DNA of 64,000 bases from Echinococcus granulosus (GCF_000524195.1 NW_020170454.1:62001-126000); one strand, 5' to 3'; positions 39,501 through 52,260 are shown, numbered from the stretch's first letter. Notes: generated by a model from the sequence alone, not told the origin. Numbers and translations are program-made.

Positions 39501-42500
39501 AATAAATGAAGCTTTGTATTTCACCAACGCCCTTTTTAGCCACATCTTCGATCTGAGTTGGTTTTTTTGTTTTTATCCCTTTAAAAACAACTCGGCGACA
39601 GACCTTCTTATAGTAACCTCATTTTAAGTGCCAAAAGAATTTCGGTAAACGGACAATTTATCAGAAAAGAGAAACCTGCGGTCATAAAAGTTGCGTCAGG
39701 AAGGTTTGTGTTTGAAGGAAATTTGTTAGTAAGGCACTCATTATGAGTGTCCCAGAGTAAAGTACAAACCGCATAGTTCAACACACAGTCAAGCAAAGTG
39801 TCAAGCGACTATATGGCCCTTCGTCCCTTTTGATCGTCGTCCTTGGCCATTCACCTGGTTAATCTCCCGTATCGAACATCACAATGTGATCGGCGCTTTA
39901 AAACCACCGCATTAGTCTTCAACTTTCCTCTCATGTGAAGAGTCTCTTGATCCAAACGCCACATATGCATCCCAACAGTTTCACTTCATTTGGAAATCCG
40001 CCCCGCTTGTGGACTATAATGAGGAAGTAGAAGTGCGCTGCCTCCGTTCAGCTTAAGTCTGGACAGTGCTCTTCAGCATGAATATTTCTTATGCAAAGCT
40101 CTAGCAGTAGGGAAACTGACATAGGTGTAGAAGCATATAATAGAAGACACGATCTAAAATAGCTTTCATTCATCCCTCCTTGTTACTTCGCCTTAGTTGC
40201 AGTGCTAGCCAGCTGCCTGCCGTCTGGGTCCCATTCAGCTAGTAGAGACGTGTAGGCGCCGTAGATAAATGGTTCAAGTCCGGCATCGCTTTGGTTGTTG
40301 ACATCCTTCCAGGTGAACACGGGATTGGGGTGGCTGCCAAATGCCGATGTCGTCTGCAACCCTTCATCGTAGCACTCATGCCCTTCTGCCGTGACCTCAA
40401 GGGCTAGTATCCAGCCATGAAAATCGGAATGGTTGCGCTTTTGGCGCGGACTCGCTTGCTGCTGCTGCTGTTGTTGCGGCCTTCTGAACCCTCAACCTAG
40501 TCGTGAAAAGCCAAAGGATTATGGGGAAAATTATAGTACCAAAGTGCAGAAATGTTCTCTTTTCCAATTTACGATGTTTCTGCTGACTTTTCCTGGGGCA
40601 TAAATAGTACAAGTCTTAACAAGGGCTTTTTAATTAATAGCGAGACCAACAAAATCTGGTCTTTCGGAATTGGTGGATCCTGAAGTCATTGCCATGAAAT
40701 ACACATTAAGTTGTCTGCCCTCCACCCACTATGGAGCAGCTTGCCTTGACCGTGCAAATAAACCACCCATTTCTTCGACTAGTTGACGAGCATCTGCTGA
40801 GGCTGATCAACTTGATAATTGACAGGCTGGGAGAACTCAAAAGGCGCTAAAAAGACCCCCACAATCATCCTCTGCGATGGCTTTGGACTAGCTAACGTAC
40901 GAGTCCATTTTTGCCTTCAAATGACGGTTCTGTGATAGGATAGACAGATGAACAAATGAGTCGGGTCTTGTTCTTTCCCCTTTCTGCCGCATTCTTGTAT
41001 GATGACTGACAGCTTCACACATACCAAGAGTTTCTTTTTTGCCGCCACCTTGACTTTAACCGTCATCAGGCATGGTTAGGAGTGTGGGCTTCGTTTTAGT
41101 CAATGTACAACTTCTAATTGAGATTAGTCCCAAAAAAGTTGACATTTGGAGACGATTTTACCAAAGCTTTATCATATTCCCAGTCTAAGTGGATACATGG
41201 TAAGGAAATGGTTATCTCTTGCTGAGTAAAACGATGAAACGGCAAAAGCGACTGGAGATTCTAAGCATACCACATGATTCAAGCGAATTAATTAGGAAAT
41301 GTTCCTCACCTCTGTGATTATAAATGCCCCAAGAGATACAAGAAATGATTAAAAAAATCCTTATTGGTGGAGGAAATCCTCGCTCTCTCATTATATTTTT
41401 TGTGTTAAAACTTGTTTTCTTGGACCAAAATTTGTAAATCACGCTGCCACTGATAGCAAACATGAACGGAAACCCCTCAGGAGTAAAAGCAATTGGCAGT
41501 GAGGTCTTTGTAAATCCCTAAAAGTGGGGATAGAAAGTTTCATTTATGAGGATTCGTTGAAGGTCAATGTTGCTTTTTATTCCTTCTGCACAGAAGTGCA
41601 AAATGATGCTTATTTTATTTGAATTTTAGCAATTGTAAATTGGGAGACCTCTAATAGGTATGTCATCAAAGGACCTACAGGTCATCCATTATTCGACGTC
41701 TCTGAAGGTGAGCTCCCCCCCCCTCCTCCTTTTCAATACTTAATTTCTATACTGTCAAAAGAATGCAAACATATTTTAGTTAAGAAGCATCATTTATTAA
41801 AAAAAACGAATCCGTAGTGCGAATAAATTTCTGAGTATCAATTTCCCTACAAATTTGACGGAAGATTTCTATTGGCTACTGTGCTCCAATGCTATTGATT
41901 GTTTTGCTCAATTTCTATTGGTGGTTTAAAAGTGCGGGACTTATATAAAAGATTTCAGAAATGAGATGTGTGCTTGGCAAGATTAATAAGGGTAATTTTT
42001 TTTAAAAGAAGAAACAAGAATAATTTTTAAAGAATTGACAGTGGCAGAACAGTGAATGAGTGAGCATGCAGTTGAAAAACACCCGCTAAAGCATTCACCT
42101 CCTGCTGACTTCCCCCGTTGCTAGGAGACGTATTTCTTGGGTTTTACAAAAGCTAGAAAAGGAATATCGTGTTTACAGTGGTAGGCAAGGAATTCGGCCA
42201 TGTATATACAACTCCCCTATTGTGCGTTTCCATACTTGGATTTGCTCTCCGACCAACGTCATTAAGACTGTTATTTGTTTGGCGTGGGTTTACTTGTTCC
42301 CGGTGCTAATAAAAAGCATTTTCAAGCATGTCAACATGAGCTAGGGGCATATAGACATGAGTATTCTACCATAGCACCCTATGGTCACCCTGGCGTGACT
42401 ATAAAAACCACCGAAAGAAGAGCATACGTCGGTTTCCAAGACGACCGAGAAGGCATTCCCATGATTCAGTGGATTCCACAATTTTGACCTTTCCGTAAGA

Positions 42501-45500
42501 TGCATTGCTGTGATGTACACAATTTGGCCCCATGATTTTTAACGGGCAAATTTCATAAATGAAGCAGAGCCATTCGGCAATTTTGTCCATCTTGACCAGG
42601 CAGTGTCCAGGTCCTCCATAAAGACTTCATTCGGTACATGAGCCTGGACATAGCCTAGTTATAAACGCGGGGACGAGGGATTTCCGACGTATGAAATGAG
42701 TAGAACGTCATGTCGCTGAGACGGTAATCGAGACCACGGCGACGTAATAGTCAATCGGCTTGTATATTCCATTTCAACAGATGTAGTTCTTTGAGATGAA
42801 GTATGCCTTAATGGTAAGAAGCTCGACTTCAAACACCTTGTAGTCATTTATTACATGGATTATTAAAACAAAAGCTTTTGTTTTCAGGAAGGGAGAGGGA
42901 ATATGTGTAAGAACCACGGCCTCAATCATTTTGGAGGTAATTTGTCCCCCATGTAAGATAACAAGGCGAACAGGGATTTCACGTTCTACTTAAGTACATT
43001 CTCACGTTCTCCTCTAACACTTTACACCATGATGTGAGATTTTTCGTGTTGTGCTCACTAGGATAAAAAAATTTAAGTTGTAAAAATATTACGTACTCGC
43101 GTTTGTTTGTGCCAGCATAGATGGCATCGAATAATGAAGGAGCAGGACTTACAGGCAAACGAGGCCTTTTGTGCCGACAAGTAAGTACACCAAGAATACG
43201 GTACCCGCGTGAGTGCTCAAGGCCTTGAATGCTGGCTCCCGGGTTGCGGTCCTGTCCTCACGTATTTGCAATGTTTTGATTGGCTATGGCAATTTGGGAC
43301 CTATTGGCCAATCAGGGCGAAGTCATTAAAGTAGCCACCTGCAGATTGCCTCATAATTTTCCAGGAAGGAAACATGTCGGAGACTTTAGAACTTGGGTTC
43401 TGGAGTCAAGGGGATCTTCAACAAAAAAGCAATAAGTCGTTTATCCCTTTGCGTGTAACGTTCGCGGATTCGGTAATTTGGAGTTTGTAGTGCTATTTTT
43501 TTGGTGGTATACTAATCAAGTCATTTTTCTTTAACAAAGGCAAATGTGATGCGAAATTAATTCAGTGATGTTTGGATATGCGAAAACAATCAAATCAAGT
43601 CGCTGATTTTCTTTTTTCGTGTAAAATTTCCCACTTTATTAGGTTCTTACAGAGGGTTTGGCTTTGAATCGAATAAAGTAGGATTCAAACACAAATTTGA
43701 AAACCACCTCCCATTGAAACATTGCCAAATCTATTAAATATTTCAGAATCGAGATCCTTTAAAATTTTTATACATATTGAAAACACAAATTGGAGACGCC
43801 TACGCCTTCCAGAAAGTGTGCCTTAGACCTGAGAATTATCACGTGCCTAGGGATCACGCGCGGATAACCACGGTAATGCCAAAATACCAGAGCTAGAATG
43901 GACCGAACCTTTGTCTTCGGCCGTCAGCCTGTGATCACGTAGGCACTCTCCGTAGTCCCCATCTCACCCACACAACATTGGTGTCCATCACACACAAACA
44001 CAAACGCCGAATCATGACATAAAACGGAACGCATAACAAAACTGACGTCTTTGGCGTCAACTGTTTACTTAAAGTAGGGTCATGTGGGAGGCAGTCAGAA
44101 GTCACGATGTGAGAGGGCCAAATGCTAGTGCGGTTTCCTGTCCAGGTCCTTGTAATGACCTGTTCTTACTTGCAGGCAGGCCAGAAATGACATGGACTGA
44201 ATTCGTTATAAGGCAGAGATTTGCACCAGTCTATTTCCCTCACATGTTGAATCCGTGTTTCATAAGGTGTTGATTGAACCCGCTCAGAAATGGTTTGAAT
44301 AAAGATTTGGATTCTGGTGAGGAAGCACGTGTCACTATTGCTCAAACGAGTTGGAGATTCAGGTGACAGGATCCTTCCATAATCCATTTAACTTATCAGG
44401 CTTTATAGTGACCTTGGCGATAACTGAGGCGTTGGATTGACAACTCCAATGGCGGCGTGGGCGTTAACAATGGTAAGCAATAATCCCGATTTCGTCTGCT
44501 GAGTTCCGAGTCAAAACTTAAACAGGGAAGATACCTATTGCGGACGACTGAAATAGTTGAGACTCTCAAACTACGTCAAACTTCAGAGGTCTAGAGGGTT
44601 TCACTTCCTGAAACTTACCCCTTCGTTTAATGATCTGAAAAAGCCTGCCCACATTCATCTGAACAAGAGTCTAAAAAATAGTAGATTATATTCCAGACAA
44701 ATTAGCTCTCGTAAAATCATTGTTATTCAGTATTAGCCTCTGTGTCTGTATTTGTGTTAGAGTCGGGAATATGTTCCCGGCAATGCTGCGGCCGCATTCG
44801 CTCCTTCTGCCTCCACGTGGTTGGACCACGAGGCATCGAGGTGGTACGGATGCGCAGACGCTTTCATTGCGGTGCCTGCATGCCCTCCTGCCATGTCTGC
44901 TGTTGCTGCTTCTGGAATTGCGAGCCCACTACCTGCAAATCGGAAGGTGGCAGCTGTTGCTTTCGTTTCCTCCGATGCTTTATGCAAGACATCGTTTTGG
45001 AGACACCCACAGGCGAAGTCATCGGTAAAGTTCAAGAGGAGTAAGTACTCTCTCATGTAATAAGGCATTCCTTTTAGTTATTTGATGCAAGTCGACGGTA
45101 TAGTTACTTGTACCTTTTCTTTATTTGTTTAGCTGGCCAATGAGAGACTGAATTTTATACAACCCACCAATTGGATGCGAGAATTACTTAGATTGTAGGT
45201 GAACCAACCAAACACGTGTATTAGTCACATTTGAAATTACTTGGATCGCTTAAGCGTTTACTCAGATATCCTTTGCCATATCCTTTTGGAATAAGGGTTG
45301 AACTTATCACAAGTGACATATTTCTTTAAGCTCAAGTCCTTAATCTCATTGACTGAGATGAAGAACTCCCACTTTAGACAGTGAATATGGCTAAAATGCC
45401 ACCGTATGCCATGTCAAAACGGTTGGTTACATCGGTTGTTTTAATCTACCTTTTTCGAATTACCTCCATTTCTCCGCACGTGATCTGTCAAGAGGGTCAA

Positions 45501-48500
45501 ATTAGCAGCCTCGGTGGGTAATAAATAGATGAAATGTTCAAGACAATTTCTCAATGGTATTAGTCGCCTCCATCCCTCCTACAATTCGTCTTTTCTTCCC
45601 GGTGCAATCGCTTGAGACTAATGCTTAACGCCAATCCTCACATGGGGTGCGCCAGAGCAGACTTATTTGGCAGGGTTAGCAACTGTTATGAAGGAGATTG
45701 CATTTGCCAAAAATTTTCACCAGCGAACAATTGAGTCACAAAGGTACATTGGATCCTGACACCGTAACCAACTAAGACGAGCGCCCAGTGCTGAAACCTA
45801 CTTTTTTGGGAGTGCCGAAATGCCGCACTTTGGAGCACAGATTGACAATAAGTATTGGTGGTTGGTGAAAAAATGTAATGCGGGCTGTGGAAGCGACATG
45901 GATACCTTGTAATCCACTTTTTCTTCAAGCCGATGTTAAGGTGGTCTCTATCACTAAAACTCATGGCGGTTTCTTCGAATGTGCCGAGGCTGCGTATCAC
46001 AAGCTTCATCGCAATGTTGAAGGAGACAACTCAATTGATAAGTCAAGCATACATCATCAACACCAAATCCGCATATCTTGTCAAAAAAGTCAGCTTAAAA
46101 ATACGACCCGCACAGTTTCATTCCAAGATTTCCCACACATCATCGGGTGACTAAGACAAAATATGATTCGCAAAACGATGGATGGAGACTAATTTGTCTA
46201 AATAGATGGATAAATGAATACGGGATGGACGAATGGGTGAATAAATGCATGGTGAATGGAAGTAAGATGTAGGATGGATGGACGAATGGATGGATGGATA
46301 TAGGATGGATACGAGATATATGGATGGACGGATGGATAGGAGATAGGTGGATGAACACTAAATAGGCGGATGGATAGATGGATATAGCATGGATGGGTTG
46401 ACACAAAATGGATTGGATGGGTACAGGATAGATGGATGGTTGAACGAACACGGAATGAATGGATAGAAGAATATGGAATAGATGGATGGACGGATGGATA
46501 CGGAATAGGTTGATGGACAAACGAATATTGGGTGAATGGCTAGATGGATGAATACGGAATGGATTTGATGGAAGAACGTATATTGGATGAATGAATGGAC
46601 GGACGAGTACAAGAAGGATGGGTTGATCCAAGACGGATGGATGGATACGGGCAGATGGAAATATGGATGAATACGGGATGGATGGATAGATGGATACAGG
46701 ATTGATGGATTGTTACAAGATAGGTGAATGGGTGGACGATTGAAAGGGGGATGGATGAATAGATGCATATGGGACAGGCGGATGGATTGATGAATGCACA
46801 CGGGATGGATATAAGTATGGCTATTTGGATGAACAGGGGATGGATAAACGGGCGGATGAATGCGGGATGGATAAAAGGATGAATGAAGGAATGGATACAG
46901 GATGGATGGATGATCATGCGGCTGATAGAGGCATCTGGTAATATATACCCTCAAATCCATCCAATTTAACTGGAAAAATTTTATGTTCCCTCCCAAATTT
47001 CAACACTGTTATTTTTAAGGCAAAAGCTTGAGGCCTCCTTGATCTACTCTTTAAATTGGATTGAGGAATATCCTACACTTGTCTCAAGGCAATGACAAGT
47101 AATCCTACCGATGGATGTATTCGATGAAAAGTGATTGAAATCATCAACTGAGTGAAGAACAGGATTTTAACTTTTTCTTGCCCTAATTTGCCAGTCTTCA
47201 ATCCACATCGGCCGTCGCATATGTGGTCGGCTTTGAGACCCTTTTTATGCCAAATATGATGATCAACGCAAATTGTGCTTCTCCTTAATGCCTCATGAGC
47301 GAGATAAAAATTTTTCACTTCCCCCCGATTAGGATGCAGATCTGAAATTTTTACCGATTTCTAATAACTTTTTACAAATGTTTGACTGAGCAATTTAATA
47401 TACGCAATTATTTTGACAAAATCACAGACCGACCTGGGCAGTGCCGACATGGAGTATTTTGGACGCCGATGGACATTTGATACTGCGGATAACTGGACCG
47501 CCTCCATGGTACTTCATCTGTCTTCCCACGGCTTTCGGCCTGTGCAGAGATAGCCTGCAGTTCAAGGTCACTTAAGTTTCCTCCTTCTCGTCATCTTGCA
47601 TTATTAACGTTCGGTTTTAATCAAAAACTCTAAATATTTGCTCTGGAAAGTGAAAGACTCAACCTCTTTCCCCAAGTTCACATTTTTAAAGTCAAATTAG
47701 GTTAGAATTTAGTCGCTCATCGAAGCTGTGTAAAAGTCCAGTTGTCAAGATAGCAGTGTGGACTTGGGGATCAACCACACAACCGATTTTTGAACATCCA
47801 AAACTCACAGCTGAAGGTATTACAGTAAGGCCTCACAGTGAAGTCGATTGCTTTCTGATGGATGCAAACCTTAAGACTGGCATAGAAGCTCAAAAAGCAC
47901 ATTAAGATGAGGAATATCTTCATGGATTAATTATGTGGAAGGTATTCGTTTCATCAGAAGTTGACCTTCAACGGCAACTTTTTTGACAAAGTTATTAAAA
48001 GATTAAGTCTATTGATGAATCACTGCATCGTAAGGGCTATTAAATGAAGCTGAAATGTTCAACAAACTGGTTGGATCTAGAAGGAGACATTTGTCGCATG
48101 TCTCGTAGCAGCATGCGCCCATTTTATAGACCTAGCAAACAGCTTCCGATGGTAACGTAGGTCCACCGTTTAGGCAGTTATACTCACTTCTTTTGCCATG
48201 TAAATTCAGTTAATGTCGGCCGACGGTACATTCCAACTTGGCAAAATTCGCAAGGAGTGGTCCGGTTTCGCCCGCGAATTGCTCACCGACGCTGATACTT
48301 TTTCAGTAACATGTAAGTTTTGAGAGTAAAAAAATACCGGATTTTGTAGAGGTTGTGCATGCACGCTCATTGATCCTTATTTCCACCTTTTTCTTCTTCT
48401 AGTCCCTCCAGATCTAGATTCAAGAGCGAAAATGTTGGTTTTGTGCGCCACGTTCCTCTTGGTATGGACCACTATTTTTTAAGCATGCTTTTAACAGTCT

Positions 48501-48908
48501 AACAAGAGTGGGATTAATTGTTTTGATTTGAGTTTTTTAATATTCGCGCGAAGGCAGATTAGGACAAGTTGCAAAGACAAATTATGAAAAATGTTGTAAA
48601 TAGTAAGGAAAATTGTATTTTATAACTCCACGGGAAATCTTGCTTTGATGAATGCAAATTAGACAATGAACTTTGAGGATGTCATAGTAACCGCGAGGTT
48701 ATGTGTTCCACAGCGGCTGGAGAAATACCAGCATAGACGGAGTGTCTGTTAATTTAGTCAGTCCACCAAGTATACCGGTTTTTCGACCAGATTATTTACT
48801 AGTTTTGCTTAAGTTTGTAGTGCAAACCATACGAGATACGAAAGAAACATTTGTTTTTCATTTCAGGACTTTATGTACTTTGAAAATAACCGAAGACATT
48901 CTTCGTAG
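36518..48908 (+). CDS. PLSCR: Phospholipid scramblase
   Basis: A Ca2+-responsive membrane protein of the scramblase (PLSCR) family. Eight exons join in frame: 36518-36616, 37538-37679, 41630-41707, 44761-45040, 47428-47566, 48210-48312, 48403-48461 and 48867-48908. They give 313 residues (human PLSCR1 318). Family blocks in order: GLECLLGVEEVWIHQKVEVL, WETSNRYVIKGPTGHPLF, CSRQCCG, TPTGEVIGKVQE, ILDADGHLILRITGPP, LGKIRKEWSGFARELLTDAD and FPPDLDSRAKMLVLCATFLL, ending DFMYFE. The EF-hand-like DADTFSVTFPPD and the single C-terminal membrane helix are both present. Exon 4 has a Cys-rich insertion (16 Cys in about 90 residues) over the usual palmitoylation cluster. The introns are up to 4 kb and carry no recognised gene. 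Confidence 0.93.
45894..45940 (+). other. possible alternative or relic scramblase exon
   Basis: The 47-nt interval after an AG at 45892-45893 would encode ATWIPCNPLFLQADVK if entered in phase 1. A donor at 45024|GTAAAG inside exon 4 supplies that phase, and exit at AAG|GTGGTC is phase 0. The TW-x-PC-x-P-x-F pattern matches vertebrate PLSCR (TWHPCLPKF) at this place. The main model instead uses 47428-47566, which supplies PTWAVPTWSILDADG. Confidence 0.25.
46190..46930. repeat. GGAT-type degenerate satellite in scramblase intron
   Basis: About 740 bp of diverged GATGGATGGATA(C)GGGATGGATG words on the plus strand, within the intron 45041-47427. Unlike the other introns, the sense strand here is GGAT-rich. 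The long minus-strand frames across it (for example 46358-46996) are repeat artefacts. Confidence 0.85.
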
Positions 48909-49022
48909 AATCTGATAAAGCTGGGATTTTTCCTTCTATGACAAAAGAGCTCTATACGTTTTTCTTAAATATTACTTTACAGTTGTAGTCCGCTGCTTAA
49001 ATTTTGTCAATCAACATTATTA

Positions 49023-49028
49023 ATTAAA
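49023..49028 (+). terminator. candidate scramblase poly(A) signal (ATTAAA)
   Basis: The common variant hexamer, about 115 nt after the scramblase stop and immediately next to the opposing DNALI1 signal. Confidence 0.45.
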
Positions 49029-49033
49029 AACCC

Positions 49034-49039
49034 TTTATT
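49034..49039 (-). terminator. candidate DNALI1 poly(A) signal (AATAAA)
   Basis: Canonical hexamer on the minus strand, about 170 nt after the DNALI1 stop. Confidence 0.5.
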
Positions 49040-49210
49040 TTATGTACGAGTCCTTGGTTAGACAACTTTCCTGGGTTCATCCTGGACTAACATCCTGCAA
49101 GCGATCTAAGCGACCGGTTTTTATGCTAATAAGACCAACTAGGGGTGTCTGTAAGGATTTTATTTGTTGTCGGTCCCCTCAAATCGGCGTCAAGTGTTCG
49201 TCAATGTCGA

Positions 49211-50932
49211 CTACTTTTTGGGATTTATTATCCCCTCTAGTTGGGTCTAAAAATGGTAAACAACAATCATTTAGCCCATGAACAGATATTATAGATGGGA
49301 TCTGTCGTTAATTCTACAGCTACAACTTGTATTTCGTACACTTTATCAGTTAGCATTACCAACTTTTCATATCGGAAATAAGCCATATTAAAAGAGTCGC
49401 GAAACGGACTAACTAACCTTTAGTTGTTGGTTATTCCTCTTGAGGAATTGAATTTCATCCTGATGTTTCTTCTCCTCCACCTGTCGCTGTTCGGCTGCAC
49501 GTTTTTCAATTTGTTCACATTTGGCTTTCAATTCAGTCACCTGCCTTTCCAACTCCCGTTTGTACGCCTCCAATTCGAGAATCTGCGTTGGCGAATAAGC
49601 ATGTTACCATGGTAATGAAATTGTAGGGTTTGGGTGGAACCATTTGTATACCTGTTACACCTAGTATTTGGGATAAATCGCCGCACTTTTGCATATGCAA
49701 ATTTCATATAATCATGAGACTCAGCAGTTGCCATTTTCAAAGTATTTTTGGACTTGAGGTCATCCACCTAAATTGGCATGTCACGCCACGTAGAGCGGCG
49801 GGGATGAGCAACCCCATGCACGCCCTAGTTTAACAAAGTCGCAAAGTAAATGCTGTAGAAATTTGAATTTTCAAACTTCGTTTGTATGAAGTGAGGTGCG
49901 ACGCATTATGCCTCAGTCAGAAGTGATCCAATAACTTGAGGATATTTTGTTTTAGTAACATTTTTATGCAAATAATTTTGGGTGGCACAATAATTTTGAA
50001 ATATTACCGCCTATTTTTTAAAAAGGGTTGCAAAATATTCCGCAACAGCCTATGGCGCATGTTTAAGCCCTTAAAAGTAACAGCAAACGCGCACTTTCTA
50101 ACGGATTTACCAGCAAAATTTAGATTTGGTTGCCAATGTGACAATAATCTTGTCGAGGTCTTAAAACATCAACATTGTTAAGTATTTCTCAAGGTATTTG
50201 AGAGCATAAGAAGAACCTTAGAATAACAGAAATTAGACAGGTATTTTATCTAATCTCTGTTAAATCTCATTACAAAGTGGCAGAACCTTACTTTCTTATC
50301 AAGTTCTGCTCTTCCCTGTTCAGCTTGCAAAGCTTTTCGCATACCAAACGCAACACTAGATTCATATAGCGTTTGATATGCAGCAATAGTCATTCTTATC
50401 TCATCCCTTACTCGCAGAAGTAACAAACCCCTTTCGGTACAATTTATAGTTACTTGGCGAATAAGTTCGTCGAACACTTGTGAGTATAGTTCACGCCGAA
50501 CGGGACAGATGCCAGTTTCTCGGGCTTGACGTTGCTGAAGGCGTCTGTCTAATTCCTCTTGGAGGTTAACAACGTCAAGTCGAGTCGCTGGTGTACTGGA
50601 TACTTGTTGAATCCATAACTGATTATTATCTGTCCACTCCCTTATTATATTAGGGACTTCAAAATATTTCTACCTTGGAGGGAGGATCGAATTTAATATC
50701 TCATCAGTCTGTTGAGTATTTCTGGTGTCACACGGAGGTTTAGTACAAGGCTTGATTCCGGATGAAGGCACTGGACCGGCATCTTGCACAGCCATTCGAG
50801 TACTCTTAATAGGTGGTCCCTAAATACTTAAAGCACAAACAAATATCTAACATTTGGGTTTTTGTTGTCCTGTTTTTTACTTATGAGTACAGGAACATCA
50901 TATTTTACTAAGGACACATTTGGTGGCAGCAT
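49211..50932 (-). CDS. DNALI1: Axonemal dynein light intermediate polypeptide 1 (p28)
   Basis: p28 is a subunit of inner-arm axonemal dyneins in motile cilia and flagella. Five exons in coding order join in frame: 50932-50852, 50819-50674, 50640-50292, 49582-49418 and 49246-49211. They give 258 residues, the family length. The protein is highly conserved: LVKYDVPVL at the N terminus, DEILNSILPPREW, QARETGICPVRRELYSQ, ERGLLLLRVRDEIRMT, AYQTLYESSVAFGMRKAL, a C-terminal coiled coil EEKKHQDEIQFLKRNNQQLK, and the terminal TQLEGIINPKK from a 36-nt last exon. The first two introns are only 32 and 33 nt. Presence of this gene implies ciliated cells or sperm flagella. Confidence 0.97.
50641..50673 (-). 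other. 33-nt intron in DNALI1
   Basis: On the minus strand it runs from GTAGAAATATTTTG to CTAATATAATAAG. It splits an Arg codon (AG|G) between LPP and EW. Reading through would meet TAG at once, so it must be spliced. Confidence 0.85.
50820..50851 (-). other. 32-nt intron in DNALI1
   Basis: Runs from GTTAGATATTTG to GCTTTAAGTATTTAG on the minus strand, phase 0, between NKNPN and GPPIKS. An in-frame TAA inside it rules out readthrough. Confidence 0.8.
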
Positions 50933-52260
50933 TATTTCATAAAATCAGTCGATTGGGTAACCAACACATTTCTCAGGCGTGGTTATATAAAACAACCTGA
51001 GGATGAATAAAATATTAAAAACAATTTCTCTAAACAACAGTACTGCCAAAAACATTGGAGTACTATTAGTTGCAAAGCGCTCTTGTCAAATACCAGGATT
51101 TTTAAACTAAAATGAGCACATTAAATTGTTTAACACTGCAATACCTTAAAACTTGTTACCTCGCAATTTCCAAAACTCATTTGCGATAATTCATTCAAAA
51201 TTACATATAATGATAGAAGTTATTTGACAGATTCCCTGCAACACAGATTTTAATTTAAAACACAAGCTTAGTATCCCTCTTGTAGCGCCTTAAGACTTCT
51301 CTGAAGAAGAAAGAAGACAATATACTTGGGCGGAATACATATATTTGTGGCTCTCGAGACTTCCTTAGGGACCAAAGAAGGCATAATTCCCAGGTAGATT
51401 ACACATATTCAACACAGAGAAGGTATTGGTGCTACTGGCATGGTCGGGAAGCCAGCCTAAACGGTGGAGGCAAAGCAGCCAAGGCAAAAAACTGGGTCCC
51501 TAATAAGAACTTGGGGTTATGCAAACGATAAGAGTATTGTATATATATTCGACAAACAGAAGTGCTTAGGACTACTAGCATGGTCCGAACGCCAGTCCAC
51601 ACTGCGAAGGTGCAATGGCGGTGCACACTGGTAGCCACTTTGCCAAGACCGAGAGGAACACATACTACTGTCGTGCCACACACTGTAAAAATAAGCCTTA
51701 AAACATGCTTTTTTGAATTATAGTGCAGGTCTTTAAATTTATTACACCAGAAGAGTAGTTTTACCCACATTTCTGACCCAAAACCTAACTTTTAAGCCAA
51801 ATATATCCATAGTAGCCTTTTTAGTGGTGGCTTTTTATTAAAAGAGAATGGTTAAGGGGGAAGTGAGCATAAGTGCAAATCCAGTGTATTGTATTGCTTC
51901 TATTTGTTTGATAATAGTATGCTTCATACATAAATTAAGCTTCAATGAATAAACAAAATATTTTTGCATTTAAATGATACAGTTTTGGTCATACTAGAAC
52001 ATAGACTTGTGCAGGACCTCAACTTTCCCCCATTTCGCTGTAAAATTGTTACCACTTGCTGCACCTCTTTGTAATGGCGTGAATTGCAGCTCAAAACGGA
52101 TTTTGGCAAACTATTTTCCTATTCTTCTAGTTTAACCATTAAATTCCACTTTCGGCTGTGTCTCTTTTTACGGGGTTAATTTAAGTATTTTTGTCTAATT
52201 CCTGCTCGCGGTTGGTTGATTCCTCACCGTCTTTAGCCTACCGCTACACCACGTGTGGAA
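50933..52260. other. divergent intergenic region between DNALI1 and NMD3
   Basis: Should contain both promoters. An imperfect 67-bp direct repeat lies at 51404-51470 and 51545-51611. An AG acceptor-like site lies 24 nt before the NMD3 ATG. The minus-strand frame at 51432-51770 spans the repeat and has no recognisable motif. Confidence 0.5.
51404..51611. repeat. imperfect direct repeat, 67 bp, 141 bp apart
   Basis: 51404-51470 and 51545-51611 align without gaps with about 20 mismatches (about 70% identity). Shared words include ATATTC at the start, CTACT-GCATGGTC and AAG/ACGCCAG. The intervening sequence is not repeated. The origin is unknown. Confidence 0.55.

Larger units (their letters stand above)
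48909..49210. other. convergent 3' ends of scramblase and DNALI1
   Basis: Only 302 bp separate the two stop codons. ATTAAA on the plus strand (49023-49028) and AATAAA on the minus strand (49034-49039) lie 5 bp apart, so the two 3' ends probably lie very close together or overlap. Confidence 0.6.

Noticed and set aside
44720..45068. Several plus and minus ORFs of about 100 codons
   Set aside because: Only one plus frame matches the scramblase with correct splice phases; the rest are other-frame shadows of this GC-rich exon.
46140..46996. Long overlapping minus-strand ORFs (163-212 codons) rich in Ser, Ile, His and Pro
   Set aside because: They are read straight through the GGAT-type satellite in the scramblase intron. 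A 4-nt repeat gives open frames with this biased composition; there is no domain or splice signal.
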